12,849 bases of DNA from Prevotella sp. CAG:485 (GTDB taxonomy: Bacteria > Bacteroidota > Bacteroidia > Bacteroidales > Muribaculaceae): the NCBI GenBank assembly GCA_000437495.1, contig FR897875.1:4624-17472 (forward strand), given 5' to 3'. The translations under genes and the position numbers were made by a program. Shown here in pieces: positions 1-6,291 of this stretch. Numbering within the stretch: position 1 is the stretch's first letter; the number at the start of each line of letters is the position of its first letter. The notes under the pieces are model-generated. The model had not been told where the DNA came from and did not search any database. It saw only the letters and a program-made list of their open reading frames with translations.

Positions 1-72
1 CCGCCCGGAATTTACATTGTCAGGCGCCGCGGAGTGTCGGAGAAATTAGTGATAAAAGGAACGCAAAAATAG
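1..72 (+). CDS. C-terminal end of a secreted protein with a G-I-Y-I tail (partial)
   Basis: Frame 1 is open from the window edge to a TAG at 70-72 and gives 23 residues beginning PPGIYIVRRRGVSEKLVIKG. This matches the usual end of secreted Bacteroidales proteins: a Pro-x-Gly-Ile-Tyr-Ile strand, a basic turn, then a Lys-Leu-Val-Ile-Lys strand, as in short type IX-secretion-like C-terminal domains. The gene at 4215-4952 ends in a similar tail. The body of the protein lies outside the window, so its function cannot be told. About 56 bases separate its stop from glnN, and I see no clear TAnnTTTG box or strong terminator in that gap. Confidence 0.7.
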   Translation, partial: PPGIYIVRRRGVSEKLVIKGTQK

Positions 73-128
73 CAATTTAACAAACAACAGCCCCCGCACG
101 GGTGCATAAATAAACTACAGGTAAGAAT

Positions 129-2318
129 ATGGACTCTTTACGATTCAAGGCAGTTGAGGCTGCGGCCAACCGCCAACCGGTAACGCCGGAAATTCCGGCC
201 AACCGACCGAGCAGTTTTTTCGCGTCGATGGTTTTCAACCGTAAGACGATGTACGAGTATCTGCCGCTGGAAACCTACCGTGCCCTCACACAGGCCATCG
301 ACAACCGCGAGCCGTTGCCTCGCAAACTCGCCGATTCGGTAGCCGACGGCATGCGCCGCTGGGCCATTGACCATGGCGCACGGCATTACACCCACTGGTT
401 CCAGCCGCTTACGGAGACCACAGCCGAGAAGCACGACGCCTTCATAGAGCTTGACGGCAAAGGGGGCATCATAGAGGAATTCTCGGGCAAACTGCTTGTG
501 CAGCAGGAGCCTGACGCCTCCTCGTTCCCCAACGGCGGCATCCGCAACACCTTCGAGGCACGCGGATACTCGGCCTGGGACATCTCCTCGCCGGCCTTCA
601 TACTGCGCGGCACGCTCTGCATACCCACCATCTTCATCTCATATACCGGCGAGAGCCTCGACTACAAAACGCCTCTGCTGAGGGCCTTGGCAGCCCTCGA
701 CAAAGCCGCCACATCGGTGGTGAACCTCTTTGACGAGGATGTGCGCCATGTGCAGTCGAACCTCGGCTGGGAGCAGGAGTACTTCCTCGTTGATGAAGCG
801 CTGTGCAACGCTCGTCCTGACCTGATGCTCACCGGCCGCACGCTGATGGGTCATGAATCGGCCAAGAACCAACAGCTCGAAGACCATTACTTCGGCGCCA
901 TCCCGGCCCGCGTGGAGGCCTTCATGCTCGATTTGGAAACGGAGGCTTACCGCCTGGGCATACCCCTCAAGACGCGCCACAACGAGGTGGCTCCCAACCA
1001 GTTTGAGTTCGCCCCCATATACGAAGAGACCAACCTGGCCAACGACCATAACATGCTGGTAATGAGCCTTATGGGCGATGTGGCACGCCGCCATCATTTC
1101 CGCGTGCTGCTGCATCCGAAGCCCTTTGCCGGCGTCAACGGCAGCGGCAAACACTGCAACTGGTCGCTGTCGACTGACAAGGGTGAGCCTCTGCTTGCTC
1201 CCGGCCATGACGCCAAGTCGAATCTGCGGTTCATCACCTTTGTGGCCAACGTCATGACCGCCGTACACCGCCACAACGCGCTGCTGAAAGCCTCTGTGAT
1301 GAGTGCCGACAATGCCCATCGTCTCGGCGCCAACGAGGCACCTCCTGCCATCATCAGCATCTTCACAGGCAAGCAGCTCGGCGACATCCTCAGCCATGTT
1401 GCCGAAGCCACCGACGACCAGTTGGTTGAAATAGCCTCCAAGCAGACCTTTACCACGGGTCTGAGCCAGATTCCCGACCTGCGTCTCGACACCACCGACC
1501 GTAACCGCACCTCGCCGTTCGCCTTCACCGGCAACCGCTTTGAGTTCCGCGCCGTGAGCAGTTCAGCCAACTGCGGCGCCCCTATGATAGCCCTTAACGC
1601 CGTGGTAGCCGACCAGCTCGCCGCCTTCCGCAGCGCCGTAGACAAACGCGTGGCAGAGGGTCAGGACACCATGCACGCCGTTCTGGCCGAGGTGCGCCGC
1701 CTGATACGCGAGTCGGAGCCTATTCACTTCGACGGTAACGGATATACGGAAGAATGGAAAGCCGAAGCTGCTGTTCGCGGCCTCGACACGGAGACCAATC
1801 CGGCGCTTATCTTCGACGCTTATCTGCGTGCGGACAGCGTGGAGATGTTCACCCGCACAGGCGTCCTGACTCCCCGCGAGCTGCAGGCCCGCAACGAGGT
1901 GAAATGGGAAATGTATACCAAGAAAATTCAGATTGAGGCACGCGTGTTAGGCGACCTGGCCATCAACCACATCATCCCCGTGGCTACCCGTTACTTGGGC
2001 ATTCTGCTCGACAATATGGACAAGGCTCGCCGCATCTTCGGCGAGACAAAGGGTGCCGCAATGACCGCCTCCGACGCCGAGAGCGCCGAAAGCATAATGC
2101 GCCACACCTCCGAGATACGCAATCTCACCGACGCCATGGTGGAAGCGCGTAAGGTGGCCAACCGCATCACCGAAGAACGCGAAAAGGCGCTTGCCTACTC
2201 GCGCACCGTGGCTCCGAAGCTCAACGAGATTCGCCGCCACATCGACAAGCTCGAGCTGACGGTCGACAATCAGCTCTGGCCGCTGCCCAAATATCGCGAA
2301 CTGCTCTTTACCCGTTAA
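129..2318 (+). CDS. glnN: Type III glutamine synthetase
   Basis: This cytoplasmic enzyme makes glutamine from glutamate, ammonia and ATP, the main entry of ammonia into metabolism. The 729-residue length is normal for the GSIII family, and much longer than GSI or GSII. Visible family blocks, in order, are an N-terminal GSIII domain (about 1-170), GWEQEYF at 213-219 with metal-binding Glu residues, NEVAPNQFEFAP at 285-296, the NGSGKHCNWS signature at 337-346, ANEAPP at 401-406, and FTGNRFEFRAVSSSANCGAPM-type sequence at 466-486. A helical, charged C-terminal part (about 590-729) is also typical. The ATG at 129 is preceded only by a weak purine stretch (GTAAGAAT), as is normal in Bacteroidetes. 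A hairpin follows 20 bases after the stop, so it probably ends its own transcript. I saw no broken motif. Confidence 0.97.
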   Translation: MDSLRFKAVEAAANRQPVTPEIPANRPSSFFASMVFNRKTMYEYLPLETYRALTQAIDNREPLPRKLADSVADGMRRWAIDHGARHYTHWFQPLTETTAEKHDAFIELDGKGGIIEEFSGKLLVQQEPDASSFPNGGIRNTFEARGYSAWDISSPAFILRGTLCIPTIFISYTGESLDYKTPLLRALAALDKAATSVVNLFDEDVRHVQSNLGWEQEYFLVDEALCNARPDLMLTGRTLMGHESAKNQQLEDHYFGAIPARVEAFMLDLETEAYRLGIPLKTRHNEVAPNQFEFAPIYEETNLANDHNMLVMSLMGDVARRHHFRVLLHPKPFAGVNGSGKHCNWSLSTDKGEPLLAPGHDAKSNLRFITFVANVMTAVHRHNALLKASVMSADNAHRLGANEAPPAIISIFTGKQLGDILSHVAEATDDQLVEIASKQTFTTGLSQIPDLRLDTTDRNRTSPFAFTGNRFEFRAVSSSANCGAPMIALNAVVADQLAAFRSAVDKRVAEGQDTMHAVLAEVRRLIRESEPIHFDGNGYTEEWKAEAAVRGLDTETNPALIFDAYLRADSVEMFTRTGVLTPRELQARNEVKWEMYTKKIQIEARVLGDLAINHIIPVATRYLGILLDNMDKARRIFGETKGAAMTASDAESAESIMRHTSEIRNLTDAMVEARKVANRITEEREKALAYSRTVAPKLNEIRRHIDKLELTVDNQLWPLPKYRELLFTR

Positions 2319-2338
2319 GGCAGAACAAAGATACAATT

Positions 2339-2381
2339 AAGGGTGCAAGGCATACGGAAATTCTGTGTACCCTGCGCCCTT
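2339..2381 (+). terminator. Rho-independent terminator after glnN
   Basis: AAGGGTGCAAGG (2339-2350) pairs with CCCTGCGCCCTT (2370-2381), with one G-U wobble and one A-C mismatch, around a 19-base loop. The downstream sequence is T-rich (TTATCTCAACTTTCTTT). It lies 20 bases beyond the glnN stop and just before the next promoter box. Confidence 0.6.
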
Positions 2382-2399
2382 TATCTCAACTTTCTTTGC

Positions 2400-2407
2400 T
2401 AAATTTG
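2400..2407 (+). promoter_or_regulatory. Bacteroidetes -7 promoter box for the GH84 gene
   Basis: TAAATTTG is a full match to the TAnnTTTG -7 element used by the main Bacteroidetes sigma factor. Only four bases (CGGT) separate it from the ATG at 2412, so transcription should start at or within a few bases of the start codon, giving a leaderless or nearly leaderless mRNA. No good -33 TTTG is seen at the expected spacing. Confidence 0.5.
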
Positions 2408-2411
2408 CGGT

Positions 2412-4202
2412 ATGAAAAGAATCCTTTTAGCCGCAATATGGGTTTGGTGTGCGCTGACCGTAAGCGCCGCTGCCGCAGAAAATAAATCTACAGACAAATC
2501 TCCTACACTGCAGCCTGTTCCGGGGCATGTGGTTGACCATCTCACAGCCACCCGCGGCATTGTAGTGAATCCGACGCCGGTGAAAATGCAATTCACCGGT
2601 GCCGATACTATTGACGTTGCCAAAGGATTCAACCTTGCCAAGGTGCCCGAGAGCCTTCGTCAGGACTTCAACGGGCAGAAAGCCAACCCCAAAGGGCTGC
2701 CGGTGAAAGTGGCTGTAAAAGCCCGCAAAGGGGCCGTTGCCGGCACATATACCCTTACGCTGACGCCTGCGAGAGTGAGCATTGAGGCCGTTGACGCCGA
2801 CGGTGTGTTCTATGCCGCCGGAACGCTTCAGCAGATTCTGACGAGTGCCGCCGAGGCGAAGGTTCCGGTGCCTGCCATGGTCATCACCGACTACCCAGCG
2901 TTCCCCTTTCGCGGCGTTGTGGAGGGCTTCTACGGCACTCCGTGGAGCCACGACACGCGGCTGCGTATGCTCGACCACATGGGCGCCAACAAGATGAACA
3001 GCTATGTGTTCGGCCCTAAGGATGACCCTTACCATAACGTGCCTCACTGGCGTCAGCCTTATCCGGCCGCGGAAGCCGCCAAAATCAGCGAGCTGTGTAG
3101 CCGCGCCGCCAAGAACCACGTCAACTTCATCTGGGCCATCCACCCCGGCGGCGACATACGCTGGAACCGCGAGGATTACGATTCGCTGCTCAATAAGTTC
3201 AGGGCCATGTATGACCTTGGCGTTCGTCAGTTTGCCGTTTTCTTCGACGACATCTCGGGCGCCGGCACAGATTCGCACAAACAGGCCGCTCTGCTCAATG
3301 ACCTCAACCGCGATTTCGTGCAGAAAATGCCGGGAATGAGGTCCCTAATTGTCTGCCCCACGGATTACACTCAGTCGTGGGCCAATCCCACCGACAGCGG
3401 TCAGCTTGCCGTTTACGGTCGTGAGCTCGACCCCGACATTCAGGTGTTCTGGACCGGCTCGGCGGTATGTTCCGACGTTAAGAAAGCCGACCGCGACTTT
3501 GTGCGGGAGCGCATCCGTCGTCCGTCGCTGACGTGGTGGAACTTCCCGGTGAGCGATTATGTGCGCACGAACCTGCTGCTTGGACCTTGCTATAACCTCG
3601 ACACCACACTCACGGCCGCCGACATGAGCGGTATCCTCACCAATCCCATGGAGCAGGGCGAGGCGTCGCGCAGCGCCGTTTACTGTGTGGCTGACTACGG
3701 CTGGAATCCGCGTGCTTACAACGCCCTCGACAGCTGGGAACGCTCCATCCGCGACCTCGTGCCCGGCGCCCCCGAGGCTTACCGTACTATAGCCATCAAC
3801 ACCACCGACCCGCAGAAGGATTTTCGCAAGATTGAATCGTGGGAAGCCGACACTTTCCGCGTCGATAACTATACGCAGGAACAGTTCCGCGCCCTTTATC
3901 AGCAGTTTACCCAATTGGCCATGGCGCCGATGAAGCTGATTGCCGACGGCGACAATGCGGAGTTGGTAAAGGAAATCTTCCCGTGGCTGGAACAGGCGGC
4001 AGCGCTCGGCAGCAGGGGTATCTTGGCCCTTAACCTTATCAAGACTTACGAAAGCGGCGACCGCGAAGCCTTCCTGCGCGATTACAACGTTCTCAATACC
4101 GTCAACAGCCTTCAGCGTCCCGGCTGGGAGGCTCATCGCGTCGGCACGCAACGTCTGCAGCCCTTCATCGACAACGTGCTCAAAGACCTGCGCAACAAGT
4201 AA
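2412..4202 (+). CDS. Secreted GH84 beta-N-acetylglucosaminidase (O-GlcNAcase-like)
   Basis: This is predicted to hydrolyse terminal beta-linked GlcNAc from glycans such as mucin or host O-GlcNAc, in the periplasm or at the cell surface. Residues 1-22 form a signal peptide (MKRILLAAIWVWCALTVSAA region). About 30-160 resembles the alpha/beta domain that precedes GH84 barrels, and about 160-440 is the TIM barrel. Active-site landmarks are EGFYGTPW (171-178), GPKDD (201-205), the catalytic Asp pair D279-D280 in VFFDDISG, WTGS (347-350) and WWNFPVSDY (375-383). These match the substrate-assisted mechanism known for BtGH84, where two adjacent Asp residues act. A helical region runs to the C-terminus. 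At 596 residues it is shorter than many Bacteroides GH84 enzymes, which carry further C-terminal modules. There is no SusC/SusD pair in the window. It is convergent with the next gene, with 12 bases between the stops. Confidence 0.93.
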   Translation: MKRILLAAIWVWCALTVSAAAAENKSTDKSPTLQPVPGHVVDHLTATRGIVVNPTPVKMQFTGADTIDVAKGFNLAKVPESLRQDFNGQKANPKGLPVKVAVKARKGAVAGTYTLTLTPARVSIEAVDADGVFYAAGTLQQILTSAAEAKVPVPAMVITDYPAFPFRGVVEGFYGTPWSHDTRLRMLDHMGANKMNSYVFGPKDDPYHNVPHWRQPYPAAEAAKISELCSRAAKNHVNFIWAIHPGGDIRWNREDYDSLLNKFRAMYDLGVRQFAVFFDDISGAGTDSHKQAALLNDLNRDFVQKMPGMRSLIVCPTDYTQSWANPTDSGQLAVYGRELDPDIQVFWTGSAVCSDVKKADRDFVRERIRRPSLTWWNFPVSDYVRTNLLLGPCYNLDTTLTAADMSGILTNPMEQGEASRSAVYCVADYGWNPRAYNALDSWERSIRDLVPGAPEAYRTIAINTTDPQKDFRKIESWEADTFRVDNYTQEQFRALYQQFTQLAMAPMKLIADGDNAELVKEIFPWLEQAAALGSRGILALNLIKTYESGDREAFLRDYNVLNTVNSLQRPGWEAHRVGTQRLQPFIDNVLKDLRNK

Positions 4203-4214
4203 CCATCCGTTTCT

Positions 4215-4952
4215 TTACTTCAGAAGCACCTTTTTGCCCCGATAGATGTAGATGCCTCTTGACGGGTTGACTACCCGGCGTCCGAACAGGTCGTAATAGA
4301 CCTCGCCGTCGGGTTGCAGAGTGTTGATGACGTCGGCGGCAAGCGGCGCTTTTTCCTCAAAGCGAAACAGCCACTCGTTGGCGTCTTCCGAATAATCGTC
4401 GCTCCAGAGATTGATGGCATAGTCTTGGTGGGCAGCGCCGCAGTTCATCAGCCAGTAATAATTGTTTATGGTGGAGTCGGTGGCGAGGGCGCAATAAGAA
4501 TAGCCGGAGCTGTCGATGCCGCTCATCGTCGGCTCGGTGACGAAGATAAAGCCGTAAGGATTCACCTTACTGTCCTCCTCCGAGGCCACATATAGCCAGC
4601 GCGCCGAGGCATTGTCGGCTGTGGGGACAGGATTCACGAACCCGTTGGGAGCCGCCTTGCAGACCATTTTATAGCGGGCGGAATCGGTGGGTGAAGGCTC
4701 AAACTTCCACAACTGATAATCATAGGCCTTACTGCTGAAATCAGCCCCCGGAGCCGACCACAGCATGTTGGGATGCTCGCTGCCGGCGGGGAAATACTGT
4801 ATGCAACGGCCTACGCGTTGGTCAGTGCCGTTATAACGAGTCATCAGCCTGTACCAGACGGAAGGCTGAGGCCTGCGGAAAGTCTGTGCGGATGCGGATA
4901 AAGACGATCCTACAAACAGAGATATCAATATAAAAGCAAAAAAGATTTTCAT
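4215..4952 (-). CDS. Secreted protein with possible beta-trefoil fold and G-I-Y-I tail
   Basis: I do not recognise a named family. The ATG at 4952 is chosen because it opens directly into a signal peptide (MKIFFAFILISLFVGSSLSASA, cut near residue 22); the in-frame TTG at 4970 would add six residues in front. The mature part is rich in Trp, Tyr and Ser. Segments such as YQLWKFEP (about 79-86), RYKMVCKA (93-100) and NEWLFRFEE (192-200) recall the Q-x-W repeats of ricin-type beta-trefoil domains, which would suggest glycan binding; this is a weak inference. The last 27 residues (YYDLFGRRVVNPSRGIYIYR, then KKVLLK) form the short C-terminal tail found on many secreted Bacteroidales proteins and related to type IX sorting domains. 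Its closeness to the GH84 gene may be chance, as the two are convergent. The length is 245 residues. Confidence 0.8.
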   Translation of the reverse strand: MKIFFAFILISLFVGSSLSASAQTFRRPQPSVWYRLMTRYNGTDQRVGRCIQYFPAGSEHPNMLWSAPGADFSSKAYDYQLWKFEPSPTDSARYKMVCKAAPNGFVNPVPTADNASARWLYVASEEDSKVNPYGFIFVTEPTMSGIDSSGYSYCALATDSTINNYYWLMNCGAAHQDYAINLWSDDYSEDANEWLFRFEEKAPLAADVINTLQPDGEVYYDLFGRRVVNPSRGIYIYRGKKVLLK

Positions 4953-5047
4953 ATACCTGTTATTTAGCAATTTAACGCCCTGTGGGTGAATAATGTTCGT
5001 GATTTGCTTTGCCCTACCAGACAGGCAAATCCTTTTGACAGAAAACG

Positions 5048-5090
5048 ACCCACGGTTCGGAAAGTGATATGCACCTTCCGAGCCGTGGGT
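5048..5090 (-). terminator. Long-stem terminator hairpin
   Basis: ACCCACGGTTCGGAAAGT (5048-5065) pairs with ACCTTCCGAGCCGTGGGT (5073-5090): 18 positions with one wobble and one mismatch, and a 7-base loop. Read on the minus strand the hairpin is followed by CGTTTTCTG, a short U run, so it fits a terminator for the minus-strand genes at 5183-6161. It stands about 93 bases past their last stop. The rest of the 4953-5182 gap holds only weak 15-base imperfect repeats. Confidence 0.65.
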
Positions 5091-5182
5091 GTTTGGGGTG
5101 TAAAAGGTTATGTTCGAGAATTGCTTTGTAGTCTAAAGCCTGGTGGCTAAGTCTTTGGGAGTAAACGCTTTGGGGCTTAACG

Positions 5183-5560
5183 CTAAAAATCGTCGTCCAT
5201 CATGTCGTAATCGTCCTGCTCATCGAGGAATTCCTCATCCTCCTGTGCCTGTTGGTCGTCATAGTCCTGATTATCGTAATCGGGATAACCGTCGTCATAG
5301 CCTTGATTCGCATAATCGTCGTCGTTGGCGTCCTCATTCCCATAATCGGGGTAATTGCGGCCATAACCACCCCCGTAATTGCGATAACCACTGCTGCCGT
5401 GGCTGCCATAATCATCATCATAGTCCGACCCATTACCGTCATCCTCATGCCCGTAAGGCGGCGGAAACATTGACGCGTCATGCTGATCCTTCTTGTGCCT
5501 GAAGAGGCTGAAGATCCACCGAAACAGGAAGAACTCTCCTATGTCATTCCAAAAACTCAT
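5183..5560 (-). CDS. Small Asp/Tyr/Gly-rich acidic protein, probably disordered
   Basis: The function is unknown. The ATG at 5560 (MSFWNDIGEFFLFRWIFSLF) is preferred over an in-frame TTG at 5572, giving 125 residues. Residues 1-20 are aromatic and hydrophobic and could be a membrane-associating helix, followed by a basic patch (RHKKDQH, 21-27). From about 30 to the end the protein is low complexity: roughly 29 of the 125 residues are Asp, with many Tyr, Gly and Asn in units such as DYDDDYG, PDYGNED and DGYPDYDNQDYDD, ending DMMDDDF. There is no cleavable signal peptide and no Cys. The coding strand has a clear Bacteroidales-like start and no internal stop, but the low complexity leaves some doubt that it is expressed. 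Its start is 34 bases after the stop of the secreted-protein gene on the same strand, so the two may be cotranscribed, with the hairpin at 5048-5090 as terminator. Confidence 0.68.
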   Translation of the reverse strand: MSFWNDIGEFFLFRWIFSLFRHKKDQHDASMFPPPYGHEDDGNGSDYDDDYGSHGSSGYRNYGGGYGRNYPDYGNEDANDDDYANQGYDDGYPDYDNQDYDDQQAQEDEEFLDEQDDYDMMDDDF

Positions 5561-5594
5561 ATTATTAACCAATTAAATTACCTACGGCTAAAAA

Positions 5595-6161
5595 TTAAAT
5601 ATCCTCTAACTCTCGTTGTCGTTTGGCGTTCATATCTTGAGTGTCAAGATATAAAATCATTACCATGCCATCGCTGTCATCGAACTTCTGAATGGAGATG
5701 TTTATGATGCCACCTTGTATTTCAAATTTAGAAAAATATGAAACTTTTCCTTGTGAGAGATTGTACATAAGCCTCGAATTCGAGTCAGAACTACTTGGAT
5801 TATTTTCTACACATTCAGTAGGAAATCCGTATTTTTCAATGTACAAATATTTATAATACTCGTATAAATTGACAAGGTCTTTCCAACTGTCAGATTTCTC
5901 AAAAGTAACCCCAATGGAAGAAACATTTTCTCCGATATCTGTAGGAATTACACCAACTGTAACTTTGCGACCCGTAAATTTACCTTGAAATAACCGCATA
6001 TCTCCATCATAAGGCATCTCAATAAAGCCTTTGGCTTTCAGTTTCTGACAGAATTCCGTGATGCTTCCTTCAATAGGAATACCTTTGAAAGAAAGATGTT
6101 CTTGTGCGTAGCCACAAACGGCCAAGCAGCAAAGAATCATAGAGATGATGACTTTTTTCAT
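5595..6161 (-). CDS. Secreted hypothetical protein, Bacteroidales family
   Basis: This is a 188-residue protein of unknown function. It has a signal peptide (MKKVIISMILCCLAVCGYAQ, likely cut after GYA); Cys16 is preceded by Ala-Val rather than a good lipobox, so a lipoprotein is less likely. The mature part begins EHLSFKGIPIEGSITEFCQK and continues KAKGF, a pattern I have seen in small exported proteins common in Bacteroides and Prevotella; no catalytic motif is visible. The remainder alternates short strands and charged turns (for example FTGRKVTVGVIPTDI, and IINISIQKFDD near the end), which suggests a compact mixed fold. The gene is clearly more AT-rich than glnN and the GH84 gene. It lies 130 bases after the end of the restriction-modification operon on the same strand, and may have its own promoter near 6180. 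Confidence 0.85.
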   Translation of the reverse strand: MKKVIISMILCCLAVCGYAQEHLSFKGIPIEGSITEFCQKLKAKGFIEMPYDGDMRLFQGKFTGRKVTVGVIPTDIGENVSSIGVTFEKSDSWKDLVNLYEYYKYLYIEKYGFPTECVENNPSSSDSNSRLMYNLSQGKVSYFSKFEIQGGIINISIQKFDDSDGMVMILYLDTQDMNAKRQRELEDI

Positions 6162-6179
6162 GCTATCTTCTTTTTGTGT

Positions 6180-6187
6180 TAAACTTA
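6180..6187 (-). promoter_or_regulatory. Possible -7 box upstream of the 5595-6161 gene
   Basis: On the minus strand TAAGTTTA matches seven of the eight positions of TAnnTTTG-type spacing, with A in place of the last G. It lies 18 bases before the ATG at 6161. No convincing -33 element is seen, so the call is weak. Confidence 0.3.
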
Positions 6188-6291
6188 CTCATTATGGCAG
6201 CATATTTGCTATACCTTATTCCCTTTGCATTGTTGCGAATCAACAAATTTTGAAAAGTTTTATCAACACGCTACCTTTTGCCATAGTTGTT

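Noticed and set aside
639..1397. A 252-codon minus-strand open frame within glnN
   Set aside because: It is fully covered by glutamine synthetase coding sequence with intact motifs.
4197..4220. Short AAGTAA/TTACTT inverted repeat across the convergent stop codons
   Set aside because: It is only six A/T-rich pairs made mostly of the two stop regions, too weak to call a bidirectional terminator.
5100..5182. Imperfect 15-base repeats of the type GCGTTWAxxCCCAAA after the acidic-protein gene
   Set aside because: Only two units align reasonably; the others match too poorly to call a repeat array.
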